A stretch of 64,000 nucleotides of DNA from Streptomyces bluensis. Its GTDB lineage: Bacteria > Actinomycetota > Actinomycetes > Streptomycetales > Streptomycetaceae. The position numbers were made by a program, and so were the translations under genes. A model generated the notes under the pieces. That model saw only the letters and a program-made list of their open reading frames with translations, did no database searches and was not told the DNA's origin. The stretch is from the NCBI RefSeq assembly GCF_014650715.1, contig NZ_BMVM01000002.1, positions 992,001 through 1,056,000 on the forward strand. Reading direction: 5' to 3'. Shown piece by piece: positions 8,663 through 17,391 of the stretch. Positions within the stretch are counted from its first letter, which is position 1. Each line of letters opens with the position of its first letter.

Positions 8663-9016
8663 GGCGGGGGCTCACTCCGGCGATGGAGACGGTCGGGGAC
8701 ACGGTGACGCTATCCCAGGGGCCTGGACGCGATCACCGTCAGCGCTCGACAAAGCAAGGAGCGCGCGCTTGATGTGCTCCCCACAAAGGAGGTGCGTTAC
8801 ACGTGCTCCGGGGTGACGCCGGTCACTGAGGTGGAGAGGGCCGGAGAGAAAGCTGAGCGGGCGAGGACTGTGGGGTTCCTCCAAACCGTCGGCGTGAGGG
8901 AGTCGTCGCGTTCCGTGTCCGGGATGTCCGCATGGTGGGCAGCCGTCTCGTATCGCGCGGTGGGCGCCCAGACTGTGGGCGTTTTGCCCATTCGCACCCG
9001 GGGGACCACAACACCC
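8663..9016. other. Divergent intergenic region between bioY and the second permease
   Basis: 354 bases that should contain promoters for both genes. A strong SD-like AAAGGAGG occurs at 8785-8792 with a GTG at 8803 that would give only an 8-codon peptide. The permease frame is open back to 8774, but that stretch has no membrane or conserved character. I see no clear -35/-10 pair or operator. Confidence 0.4.
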
Positions 9017-10411
9017 ATGTCCCGCAGCACTCTCGACTCCGCGCCGGAGACCCCGGCCGCGGACGCTTCTCTCTCCCACGGCCTCAAACAGCGTCACCTG
9101 TCGATGATCGCGCTGGGCGGGGTGATCGGCGCGGGCCTGTTCGTCGGGTCCGGCGCGGGCATCGCCGCCGCCGGGCCGTCGATCGTCGTCGCGTACGCGC
9201 TCTCCGGTCTGCTCGTCATGCTGGTGATGCGGATGCTCGGCGAGATGTCGGCCGCGTATCCGTCGTCCGGCTCCTTCTCGGCGCACGCGGAGCGCGCATT
9301 CGGCCCGTGGGCGGGCTTCACCGCCGGCTGGGCCTTCTGGGTCCTGCTCTGCACGGCCGTCGGCCTGGAGGGCATCGGCGCCGCGAAGATCGTGACCGGC
9401 TGGCTGCCCGACACGCCCGAGTGGGGCTGGGTGGCGCTGTTCATGGTGGTGTTCCTCGTCACGAACCTGGCCGCCGTGAAGAACTTCGGCGAGTTCGAGT
9501 TCTGGTTCGCCGCGCTCAAGGTCGGCGCGATCACGCTGTTCCTGGTCCTCGGCGTGCTCGCGGTCGCCGGGGTCCTGCCGGGCACGGACTCCCCCGGCCT
9601 CTCCCGCCTCACCGGCGAGGGCGGCTTCCTGCCGAACGGCAGTGAGGGCCTCGTCATCGGACTGCTCGCCTCGGTCTTCGCGTACGGGGGTTTGGAGACG
9701 GTCACCATCGCGGCGGCCGAGTCGGAGGACCCGGTCCGTGGTGTCGCGCGCGCGGTCCGTACGGCGATGTGGCGCATCGCGCTCTTCTACATCGGCTCGA
9801 TGGCGGTCGTCGTCACCCTCGTGCCGTGGAACGCCGAAGCCGTCGTCGACAAGGGCCCGTACGTCGCCGCCCTCGAACACATCGGCATCCCGGGCGCCGC
9901 CCAGCTGATGAACGTGGTCGTCCTCGTGGCCCTGCTGTCGGCCATGAACGCCAACATCTACGGTTCCTCGCGCATCGCGTACTCGCTGGTGTCACGGGGG
10001 CAGGGCCCGAAGGTGCTGGCGCGGGTCTCCGGCGGGGTGCCGCGGTTCGCGGTCCTGGCCTCCTGTGCGTCGGGATTCGTCTGTGTGGTGCTGAGCTACT
10101 GGCGGCCGGACGACGTCTTTCCCTGGCTGCTGAACATGATCGGCGCCGTGATCCTGGTCGTCTGGGTGTTCATCGCCGTCTCGCAGCTGCGGCTGCGCCG
10201 CAGGCTGGAGCGGGAGGCCCCGAAGAAGCTGGTCGTGCGGATGTGGGCGTTCCCGGCGCTGACGTGGGTCGCGCTCGCGGGCATGGCGGCGATCTTCGTC
10301 CTGATGGCGCGGGAGCCGGGCACCCGGGTGCAGCTGTACGCGACGGGCGGGATGACGCTGGTTCTGGCAGCGCTCGGGTACGCGCGGCAGAGGGCTCGCG
10401 CCAGGAGCTGA
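9017..10411 (+). CDS. APC-superfamily amino-acid permease, paralogue of the 6331-7746 gene
   Basis: 464 aa, 12 transmembrane segments, with LKQRHLSMIALGGVIGAGLF at residues 24-43 and RMLGEMSAAYPSSGSFSAHA following. It is an amino-acid/proton symporter of the AAT family. ATG 9017 aligns with the start of its neighbour paralogue and begins a hydrophilic N-terminus. The ribosome site is weak. The copy differs from the other permease mainly in the first extracellular loops and the C-terminus, which suggests different substrates. It ends 9 bases before a strong hairpin. Confidence 0.9.
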   Translation: MSRSTLDSAPETPAADASLSHGLKQRHLSMIALGGVIGAGLFVGSGAGIAAAGPSIVVAYALSGLLVMLVMRMLGEMSAAYPSSGSFSAHAERAFGPWAGFTAGWAFWVLLCTAVGLEGIGAAKIVTGWLPDTPEWGWVALFMVVFLVTNLAAVKNFGEFEFWFAALKVGAITLFLVLGVLAVAGVLPGTDSPGLSRLTGEGGFLPNGSEGLVIGLLASVFAYGGLETVTIAAAESEDPVRGVARAVRTAMWRIALFYIGSMAVVVTLVPWNAEAVVDKGPYVAALEHIGIPGAAQLMNVVVLVALLSAMNANIYGSSRIAYSLVSRGQGPKVLARVSGGVPRFAVLASCASGFVCVVLSYWRPDDVFPWLLNMIGAVILVVWVFIAVSQLRLRRRLEREAPKKLVVRMWAFPALTWVALAGMAAIFVLMAREPGTRVQLYATGGMTLVLAALGYARQRARARS

Positions 10412-10419
10412 CCGCCGAG

Positions 10420-10467
10420 GTGGGCCCCCGCGAGACTGTGACGGTCGAGCGTGACGCGGGGGCCCAC
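10420..10467. terminator. Bidirectional terminator between convergent permease and DsbA-like genes
   Basis: Perfect 13-bp arms (10420-10432 with 10455-10467, GTGGGCCCCCGCG) with a 22-base loop, placed 9 bases after the permease stop and 16 bases beyond the stop of the minus-strand gene. Confidence 0.8.
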
Positions 10468-10483
10468 CCAGGCGGGAGCCCGG

Positions 10484-11158
10484 TCAGAGGTTGCTGAAGT
10501 CCGGGCCCTTGGTACGGGTGCGCTTGATCTCGTAGAAGCCCGGGACCGAGGCGACCATCAGGGTGCCGTCCCAGAGCTTGGCGGCCTCCTCGCCCTTGGG
10601 GGCCGGGGTGACGACCGGGCCGAAGAAGGCGATCTGCTCGCCGTCGGAGCCGGGGACCGCGATGACCGGGGTGCCGACCTCCTGGCCGACCTTCTCGATG
10701 CCCTCGTTGTGGGAGGCCCGCAGTTCGGGCTCGTACGGGGTGGAGTCCCAGTGGTCCATCAGGGACTCGGGCAGGCCGACGTCCTTCAGCGCGCGGGCGA
10801 CGACGTCCTTCCCAATGCCCTCGCCCTGGTTGTGGATGCGGGTGCCGAGCGCGGTGTAGAGGTCGCCGAGCACCTCGGCGCCGTGCTCCTGCCGGGCGGC
10901 GATGACCACCCGTACGGGACCCCACGCCTTGGTTTCGAGCATCTCGCGGTATTCCTCGGGCAGTTCGTCCAGCTTGTTCTCGTTCAGGACCGCGAGGCTC
11001 ATCAGATGCCAGCGGACCTTGATGTCCCGGACCTTCTCCACCTCCAGGACCCACCGCGAGGTCATCCAGGCCCAGGGGCACAGCGGGTCGAACCAGAAGT
11101 CGACGGGGGTCTTGCCGGAGGCCGCCCCGGTGGACTGCGCGGAGGACTGCTCGGACAT
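10484..11158 (-). CDS. DsbA-family thioredoxin-fold protein, mycothiol-dependent reductase-like
   Basis: 224 aa, cytoplasmic (no signal peptide). A thioredoxin-fold DsbA domain with an inserted helical domain; DFWFDPLCPWAWMTSRW sits at residues 20-36. The length and the overall sequence resemble mycobacterial Rv2466c, a mycothiol-dependent reductase with a CPWC active site. Here the second cysteine is alanine (Cys27-Pro-Trp-Ala30), so the protein could only act by a monothiol, mycothiol-coupled mechanism. Conserved cis-Pro loop GTPVIAVPG is present. AGGAGAG lies 6 bases before ATG 11158. It is divergent from the aminopeptidase gene. Confidence 0.88.
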   Translation of the reverse strand: MSEQSSAQSTGAASGKTPVDFWFDPLCPWAWMTSRWVLEVEKVRDIKVRWHLMSLAVLNENKLDELPEEYREMLETKAWGPVRVVIAARQEHGAEVLGDLYTALGTRIHNQGEGIGKDVVARALKDVGLPESLMDHWDSTPYEPELRASHNEGIEKVGQEVGTPVIAVPGSDGEQIAFFGPVVTPAPKGEEAAKLWDGTLMVASVPGFYEIKRTRTKGPDFSNL

Positions 11159-11338
11159 GGCTCTCCTAGTAAGTGGTCGTTTTCCGTGGCAACACCGGCG
11201 CACGCCCGCACCATTCCCGCCCCGGGCCCGCGCCCTCGCCGTGCGCGCCGCGCACTGCGCCCCGCTGTCCGGTCCCGGGGGCGCATGGCAGGATCGGCCT
11301 GTCCGTATGCCGAACACCACCCCTAGGGAGTGCCGCCC

Positions 11339-13915
11339 GTGCCCGGTGAGAATCTGTCCCGCGACGAGGCCCAGGAGCGGGCCGCACTGCTGTCCGTCGA
11401 CGGGTACGAGGTATCGCTCGACGTGCGCTCCGCCGTGGGCGACACGGGGGGCGAACCGCGCACGTTCCGTTCGGTCACCACGATCCGCTTCCGCTGCGCC
11501 GACCCGGGCGCCACCAGCTTCGCCGACCTGGTCGCGCCGAGCGTGACGGCGGTCTCCCTCAACGGCAGGGACCTGGATCCGAGCGAGGTCTTCGACGGTG
11601 CGCGGATCGTCCTGGAGGACCTGGCGGCCGACAACGAGCTCGTCGTCGACGCCCAGTGCGCCTACTCGCGCACCGGCGAGGGGCTGCACCGCTTCGTCGA
11701 CCCCGAGGACGGCGAGGTCTACCTCTACACCCAGTACGAGCCGGCCGACTCCCGCCGCGTCTTCGCGAACTTCGAGCAGCCGGACCTGAAGGCGCCCTTC
11801 CGCTTCGAGGTGCGGGCGCCGGAGGGCTGGACGGTCTGGAGCAACGGGACCGGCGAGCAGCAGGACGGGGTGTGGCGGTTCGCGGAGACCAAGCCGATCT
11901 CGACGTACATCACAGCGGTCGTGGCGGGGCCGTACCACTATGTGACGGACACCTACGAGCGGACCTTCGAGGACGGTACGCGGCTGGAGATCCCCCTCGG
12001 CGCGATGTGCCGCAAGGGTCTCGCCCCGTACTTCGACGCCGACGACGTCTTCCTCGTCACCCGGCAGGGCCTGGACTTCTTCCACGACCACTTCGACTAC
12101 CCGTACCCCTTCGGGAAGTACGACCAGGCCTTCGTGCCGGAGTACAACCTCGGCGCGATGGAGAACCCGGGGCTCGTCACGTTCCGCGAGGAGTTCATCT
12201 TCCGGGGCAAGGTGACGCAGGCGTCGTACGAGCGGCGGGCGAACGTCGTGCTGCACGAGATGGCGCACATGTGGTTCGGCGACCTGGTGACCATGGTGTG
12301 GTGGGACGACCTGTGGCTGAAGGAGTCCTTCGCTGACTTCATGGGCACCTTCTCGATGGTCGAGGCGACCCGGTTCACCGACGGCTGGATCACCTTCGCC
12401 AACAACCGCAAGTCCTGGGCGTACCGCGCCGACCAGCTGCCCTCCACGCACCCCGTCACGGCCGACATCCGTGACCTTCAGGACGCGAAGCTCAACTTCG
12501 ACGGCATCACCTACGCCAAGGGCGCCTCGGTGCTGAAGCAGCTCGTCGCGTACGCCGGACGGGACGCCTTCCTGGAGGGCGCCCGGCGGTACTTCAAGCG
12601 GAACGCGTACGGCAACACGCGCCTGGGTGACCTGCTGTCGGTGCTGGAGGAGACGTCCGGGCGGGACATGGCCGCCTGGTCGCGGGCGTGGCTACAGACC
12701 GCCGGGGTCAACTCGCTCACGCCGCGGGTGGTGCTGGACGCCGAGGGCCGCGTCGGTGAGCTGGCGATCGTGCAGGAGGCCCCGCGGTCGCACCCCGGGC
12801 TGCGGCCGCACCGGGTGGCCGTGGGCCTGTACCGGCGGGTGGCCGGGGGTGCCGTGGAGCGGTACGCGCGCGCCGAGGTGGACGTCGACGGGCCGCGCAC
12901 GGTCGTCGGCGAGCTGGCGGGGGCCCAGGCGCCGGAGCTGGTGCTGGTCAACGACGAGGACCTCACGTACTGCAAGATCCGCTTCGACGACACCTCGCTG
13001 GCGACGCTCCGCGCCCGCCTGGGGGAGGTGACCGACCCGCTGGCGCGGGCGCTGTGCTGGTCGGCGCTGTGGAACCTGACGCGGGACGCGATCCTGCCGG
13101 CGCGGGACTTCGTCGACCTGGTGCTGCGGTTCGCGGGCCGGGAGTCCGACATCGGCGTGCTGCAGATGCTGCACGCCTGGGCCGGTGCCGCGCTCACCCA
13201 CTACGCGGCGCCCGAGTGGCGTGAGGAGGGCGGCCGGCTGCTCGCGGACGGAGCCGTACGGGAGCTGAAGCTGGCCGAGCCCGGCAGCCAGCACCAGCTC
13301 GCCTGGGCGCGCTTCGTCGCCACCGTGGCGTCGGGGGAGCCGGAACTCCAGCTCTTGCGGGGCCTGCTGGAGGGTACGGCCAAGATCGACGGGCTGGAGG
13401 TGGACCAGGAGCTGCGCTGGGCGTTCCTGGAGCCGCTGGCGGCACACGGGGTGGCCGACGCGTCGGTGCTCGCGGCCGAACTGGCCCGCGACGACACGGC
13501 GTCCGGCAAGCGGCACCAGGTCCGCTGCCTGGCCGCCCGCCCCTCGGCCGCGGTGAAGGCGCAGGCGTGGGCGTCGGTGGTGGAGTCGGAGGCGCTGTCC
13601 AACGCCCTGGTCGAGGCGACGATCGCGGGCTTTTCCCGGCCGTCCCAGCGGGAGCTGACGGCGCCGTACGCGGAGAAGTACTTCGCGGCGATCGAGCGGG
13701 TCTGGGCCCAGCGGTCGATCCAGATCGGCATGCACGTGGTGAGCGGGCTGTTCCCGTCGCTCCAGGACTCCCCGGCCACCCTGGACGCCACCGACGCCTG
13801 GCTGTCGGCGCACGAGGACGCGCCGCCGGCGCTGCGGAGGCTGGTCCTGGAGGCACGGGACGACCTGGCGCGGGCACTGCGGGGCCAGGCGTGTGACGCG
13901 GCGGCCGCGACGTAG
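11339..13915 (+). CDS. pepN: Aminopeptidase N, M1 family (copy 1)
   Basis: 858 aa. M1 zinc metallo-aminopeptidase with the substrate motif GAMEN (272-276), zinc ligands HEMAH (His306, His310) and Glu329 in LWLKESFADF, and an ERAP1-like C-terminal helical domain. It removes N-terminal residues from peptides in the cytoplasm. GTG 11339 is preferred over the in-frame GTG 11330: GGGAG (11326-11330) is then 8 bases upstream and the start VPGENLSRDEAQ aligns with the second copy at 28380. The two copies are clearly homologous along their full length. A perfect terminator follows 11 bases after the stop. Confidence 0.95.
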   Translation: MPGENLSRDEAQERAALLSVDGYEVSLDVRSAVGDTGGEPRTFRSVTTIRFRCADPGATSFADLVAPSVTAVSLNGRDLDPSEVFDGARIVLEDLAADNELVVDAQCAYSRTGEGLHRFVDPEDGEVYLYTQYEPADSRRVFANFEQPDLKAPFRFEVRAPEGWTVWSNGTGEQQDGVWRFAETKPISTYITAVVAGPYHYVTDTYERTFEDGTRLEIPLGAMCRKGLAPYFDADDVFLVTRQGLDFFHDHFDYPYPFGKYDQAFVPEYNLGAMENPGLVTFREEFIFRGKVTQASYERRANVVLHEMAHMWFGDLVTMVWWDDLWLKESFADFMGTFSMVEATRFTDGWITFANNRKSWAYRADQLPSTHPVTADIRDLQDAKLNFDGITYAKGASVLKQLVAYAGRDAFLEGARRYFKRNAYGNTRLGDLLSVLEETSGRDMAAWSRAWLQTAGVNSLTPRVVLDAEGRVGELAIVQEAPRSHPGLRPHRVAVGLYRRVAGGAVERYARAEVDVDGPRTVVGELAGAQAPELVLVNDEDLTYCKIRFDDTSLATLRARLGEVTDPLARALCWSALWNLTRDAILPARDFVDLVLRFAGRESDIGVLQMLHAWAGAALTHYAAPEWREEGGRLLADGAVRELKLAEPGSQHQLAWARFVATVASGEPELQLLRGLLEGTAKIDGLEVDQELRWAFLEPLAAHGVADASVLAAELARDDTASGKRHQVRCLAARPSAAVKAQAWASVVESEALSNALVEATIAGFSRPSQRELTAPYAEKYFAAIERVWAQRSIQIGMHVVSGLFPSLQDSPATLDATDAWLSAHEDAPPALRRLVLEARDDLARALRGQACDAAAAT

Positions 13916-13926
13916 CCGTCGGTGAG

Positions 13927-13973
13927 CCGCCCGCGGGGGCACGGCAGGTTGACGCGGGTGCCCCCGCGGGCGG
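13927..13973 (+). terminator. Terminator of the first aminopeptidase N gene
   Basis: Perfect 16-bp inverted repeat (13927-13942 with 13958-13973) with a 15-base loop, followed by TTACGAA. Confidence 0.85.
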
Positions 13974-14136
13974 TTACGAAATTCAGGTATTCGGAGCCGT
14001 AACCTTTACCGTTCCCCATCCGGACCAGCCACTCTCGGCACTCGAACGTGCGTACTTTAGCGCCGCCTTGTCCGCATATGACGACGAGCGTGTAACAACG
14101 GTTCAAGGGCGGAGCGCACACGGGAATCTGCGGGTC

Positions 14137-15177
14137 ATGAACAACACGCCGCTCTCCCCCCACTCCCACCCGCTGCACCGCCTCACCGGCATCCGGGGCC
14201 GCGTGCGGACCACCGCTCAGCTGCGCGGACTCGGTGTCACTCCGGCCGAGACGAGCGAGCAGTGCCGCCCCGGCGGGCCCTGGCAGCAGATCCTGCCGGG
14301 CGTGTACCTGCTGCACCCGGGCCCGGCCACGCCTCAGGAGCGCCTCCACGCGGTCCTGCTGTACGCGGGCCGCTCCCGGGACGCGGCCGGGGTGCCCGCG
14401 CAGCCGGGCGCCGGCACGCCGCACGGCCCCGTCCCGGACGCGGTGATCACGGGCCTGGCCGCCCTCGCCCTGCACGGGTTCACCTCGGGTCCCTCACTGC
14501 TCTCCCTGGACCACGTCGACGTCCTCGTCCCGCGTCTGCGCCGACTGCGCTCCACGGGCTGCGCCCGCGTCCTGCGCACGCCCGAGCTCCCCACCCCGGT
14601 CTCCATCGACGGTCTTCCGGTCGCGCCGGTTCCGCGGGCCCTGGCCGACGCGGTGGCGGGCCTGGCCGACGCGGATGCCGTTCGCCGTCTGCTGACGGAG
14701 GCGGTGCGCGGCGGCCACACCGAACCGTCCGCGGTGGTCCGGGAGCTGTCGCGGGCCCGGCTGCTGAACCGCCCGCACGTGGTGGGCGCGGTCGACTCCC
14801 TCCTGGCCGAGGGCCGGGCGCTCGCCGAGGACCGGCTGCTCCGCATGGTCGCGGACCACGGCCTCCCCGACCCCGTCTGGAACGTGGACCTGCGATTGCC
14901 CGGCGGCCCCCACCTGGGCGGCCTCGACGCGTACTGGCCGGAGCACGCGGTGGCCGTGGAACTGGACACCCGGGGGCCCCGCCACGACGAGGACGCCCTC
15001 TGGTCGGAGTACGCCCGTAAGCGCGAGACCCTGGAGCGCCTGGGCATCACGGTCGTCCACATCACCCCGAGGAAGCTCCGTGAGTCCCCGGAGCAGCAGG
15101 CCGCGATCGTCCGCACGGCCCTGATGGCCTCGGCGGACCGCGAGCCGGCGGCGTACGTCGTGGTGCTCCCCCGCTGA
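14137..15177 (+). CDS. Orphan protein with AbiEi-like N-terminus and nuclease-like C-terminus
   Basis: 346 aa, soluble. Residues about 15-60 read as a winged-helix-like segment, IRGRVRTTAQLRGLGVTP, resembling the antitoxin domain of AbiEi-type proteins. The last 90 residues have the form of a PD-(D/E)XK, DUF559/Vsr-like fold: GGLDAYWPEHAVAVELDTRG, then ALWSEYARKRETLERLGITVVHITP. The spacing of D, E and the ExK-like pair fits a degraded or active nuclease core. I do not know the function; similar two-part proteins are scattered through actinobacterial genomes as hypotheticals. No AbiEii-type toxin partner is adjacent. ATG 14137 begins a plausible N-terminus, but there is no good ribosome site. 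Confidence 0.6.
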   Translation: MNNTPLSPHSHPLHRLTGIRGRVRTTAQLRGLGVTPAETSEQCRPGGPWQQILPGVYLLHPGPATPQERLHAVLLYAGRSRDAAGVPAQPGAGTPHGPVPDAVITGLAALALHGFTSGPSLLSLDHVDVLVPRLRRLRSTGCARVLRTPELPTPVSIDGLPVAPVPRALADAVAGLADADAVRRLLTEAVRGGHTEPSAVVRELSRARLLNRPHVVGAVDSLLAEGRALAEDRLLRMVADHGLPDPVWNVDLRLPGGPHLGGLDAYWPEHAVAVELDTRGPRHDEDALWSEYARKRETLERLGITVVHITPRKLRESPEQQAAIVRTALMASADREPAAYVVVLPR

Positions 15178-15221
15178 GCGCCCACGGGCGCGGGGCATCG
15201 GGCGCGGGCATCAGGAGGGGA

Positions 15222-15260
15222 GCGGAGGGGCCGCCGGATCCACTTCGGCGGCCCCTCCGC
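15222..15260 (+). terminator. Intrinsic terminator
   Basis: Perfect 15-bp inverted repeat (15222-15236 with 15246-15260, GCGGAGGGGCCGCCG) with a 9-base loop, 45 bases after the stop of the preceding gene. Confidence 0.85.
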
Positions 15261-15325
15261 ATGAGCTGGGGCGTTCGCGGAGTGCGGGCCTTGCCTGCGT
15301 CGTGCGCCCGGCGCACGCTGGTCCT

Positions 15326-16087
15326 ATGGGTGCTCCACGAGACGGCCCCACGCTCATCACGTCCGTGCAGCGGGCCTTCCGTCTGCTGGAGGCGGTGGGC
15401 GCGCACGAGAACGGTGCGCCGGCGAAGCAGCTGGCGCGTGACACGGGGCTGCCCCTGGCCACCGCCTACCACCTGCTGCGGACGCTGCTCCACGACGGAT
15501 ACGTGCGCAAGCTGGACGACGGCGGTTTCGTCCTGGGCGACCGGCTGCGGACCCTGCACACCACGGGCCGCGGGCAGGAGCTGCTCGGCCGGGTCCGTCC
15601 CACGCTCGCCGCTCTGCGGGACGAGCTGATGACCGCCGCCTACCTCACCTTCTACGAGGAGGGCGAGATCCGGGTCGCCGAGATCGTCGACGGCCCCAAG
15701 GCGCCACGGGTCGACATCTGGGTGGGCTTCGAGGAGGCCGGGCACGCCACCGCGCTGGGCAAGTCCGTACTCCGGGAACTCGACGACGACTCCCGCAGGG
15801 ACTACCTCTCCCGGCACCCCCTCGTCGACCTCACCCCGCGGACCATCACCAGCCCTCCGGAACTGCTCCGGCGTCTCGACTCCTCACCCGTGGCACCGGC
15901 CGTCACGGATCTGGAGGAGTACATTCTCGGCACGGTCTGCATCGCCGTGCCCGTCTACAGCGGGGACACGCTCGGCTCGCTCGGCGTCTCCCTGCGGGCG
16001 GAGCGCCGCCCCCAGATCGAGGAGATCCGGGCCCGGCTGATCCCGACCGCGTGTCGCGTGACCAGGGGACTTTCGTTCACTATCTGA
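15326..16087 (+). CDS. IclR-family transcriptional regulator
   Basis: 253 aa. The N-terminal winged helix (about 10-70) contains the helix-turn-helix GAPAKQLARDTGLPLATAYH. The C-terminal IclR effector domain (about 85-250) contains AGHATALGKSVL and the GTVCIAVPVYSGDTLGSLGVS strands that build the ligand pocket. The gene controlled is unknown: the neighbours are transcribed away or have their own promoters. ATG 15326 was chosen; an in-frame GTG at 15302 is possible. The gene ends 106 bases before the SpoIIE-type phosphatase gene on the same strand. Confidence 0.9.
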   Translation: MGAPRDGPTLITSVQRAFRLLEAVGAHENGAPAKQLARDTGLPLATAYHLLRTLLHDGYVRKLDDGGFVLGDRLRTLHTTGRGQELLGRVRPTLAALRDELMTAAYLTFYEEGEIRVAEIVDGPKAPRVDIWVGFEEAGHATALGKSVLRELDDDSRRDYLSRHPLVDLTPRTITSPPELLRRLDSSPVAPAVTDLEEYILGTVCIAVPVYSGDTLGSLGVSLRAERRPQIEEIRARLIPTACRVTRGLSFTI

Positions 16088-16193
16088 AAATCTCCTCCTT
16101 GCACCTTCCCGCCCGAAGCATTTTCCTGGAGGAAGCAGACATTTCGGAAGCGCGTTTCGCGTACCACGCAACAGGTGAGGACTGCGGCACAGC

Positions 16194-17363
16194 ATGAGCC
16201 AGGCCCGAGACCATGCCGGCGCCGGCCGCCGGACGGCACGGCCGTTCCGGAAGCGGGGACAGCGGGGAACAGACCCCGGGGCGTCGGCCCGTAAACGCGC
16301 CGCCGCACGAGTGGCCGCCGGCACGCCCGTCCTGCCCGTGCTGATCGTCTCCGTCGTCGTGCTCGTCGGCCTCCTCGGCGGAGGCGGGAGGATACTGCTG
16401 CCCCTGCTCGCGGCCGGTCCCGCGCTGGCCGCCACCACCTGCGGGCCGCACGGAGTCCTCTGCGTCGGTCTCCTCGCCACCGGGCTGGGCACGACGCTCG
16501 GCATCCACGACAGCGCTCCGAACCGCGAGCTGGCCGCCGTGCTCTCCGCGCTGACGGTCGTCACCCTGGCGAGCAGCATGTCCAGCGCGGTGCTCAGGCG
16601 TCGCGAACGGGTCCTCGCGGCCGTCCGCTCGGTCGCCGAGGCCGCCCAGCACGCGCTGCTCAAACCCGTACCGGAGCGGGTCGGCCCGTTCCAGGTGGCC
16701 GTCCGTTACAGCGCCGCGGCGGCGGAGGCCCGTATCGGCGGGGATCTCTACGCACTGGTGCCCACCCCGCACGGGGTCAGGCTGATCGTCGGCGATGTGC
16801 GCGGCAAGGGGCTGCCGGCCGTGGAGACCGCCGCACTCGTGCTCGGCGTCTTCCGGGAGGCCGCCTACGACGAGCCCGATCTCCTCGCCGTCGTCGGCAG
16901 GATCGAGCGGAGCCTGACACGCAACCTCGACGGCGACGACTTCGTCACCGCCGTGGTCGCCGGATACCCGCAGGCAGGCCAGCTGGAGCTGGTCAACTGC
17001 GGACACGCGCCCCCGCTGCTGGTCCGCGCGTCCGGCAGCGTCGTGGCGGCGGAGCCCACCCATCCGGCTCCGCCCCTCGGGCTGCGCGCCCTCACGAGCG
17101 AGACCCCCAGCCTCCAGGTGCTGCCCTTCGGCCGAGGGGACCAGCTGCTGCTCTACACCGACGGGGTCACCGAGGCCCGCGACCACGGCGGCGAGTTCTA
17201 CCCGCTCGCCGAAGGGCTGGCGCGCCACGTGTCCGACGAGCCGGCACGCACCCTCACCGCACTCCACGACGAACTGCTGGAGCACGTGGGCGGCCGGCTG
17301 CACGACGACGCGGCGCTGCTCCTGCTCCGCAAGCCGCCCGTGCCGGAACCGGCGGTGTCCTGA
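16194..17363 (+). CDS. Membrane SpoIIE/PPM-type serine phosphatase (second copy)
   Basis: 389 aa. A basic N-terminus, three transmembrane segments (about 43-135, including PVLPVLIVSVVVLVGLLGG), a short linker helix and a SpoIIE-type phosphatase domain (about 160-380). Metal-binding and core motifs are ARIGGDLYALV, LIVGDVRGKGLPAVETAA, FVTAVVAGY, LVNCGHAPPLLV, LLLYTDGVTEARD and HDDAALLLL. It is expected to dephosphorylate a phosphoserine regulator of a partner-switching cascade. It shares architecture with 1950-3122, but the membrane parts are not alike. The upstream IclR gene may be co-transcribed. Confidence 0.88.
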   Translation: MSQARDHAGAGRRTARPFRKRGQRGTDPGASARKRAAARVAAGTPVLPVLIVSVVVLVGLLGGGGRILLPLLAAGPALAATTCGPHGVLCVGLLATGLGTTLGIHDSAPNRELAAVLSALTVVTLASSMSSAVLRRRERVLAAVRSVAEAAQHALLKPVPERVGPFQVAVRYSAAAAEARIGGDLYALVPTPHGVRLIVGDVRGKGLPAVETAALVLGVFREAAYDEPDLLAVVGRIERSLTRNLDGDDFVTAVVAGYPQAGQLELVNCGHAPPLLVRASGSVVAAEPTHPAPPLGLRALTSETPSLQVLPFGRGDQLLLYTDGVTEARDHGGEFYPLAEGLARHVSDEPARTLTALHDELLEHVGGRLHDDAALLLLRKPPVPEPAVS

Positions 17364-17391
17364 GCAAGCGCGGGCGCCGCGCGCCCCGGCT

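Noticed and set aside
8803..8829. An 8-codon leader peptide after an AAAGGAGG site
   Set aside because: It is too short, has no repeated amino acid of the permease substrate, and no attenuator hairpin follows.
8774..9016. N-terminal extension of the second permease to 8774
   Set aside because: The extension is not hydrophobic or conserved, and ATG 9017 aligns with the paralogue start.
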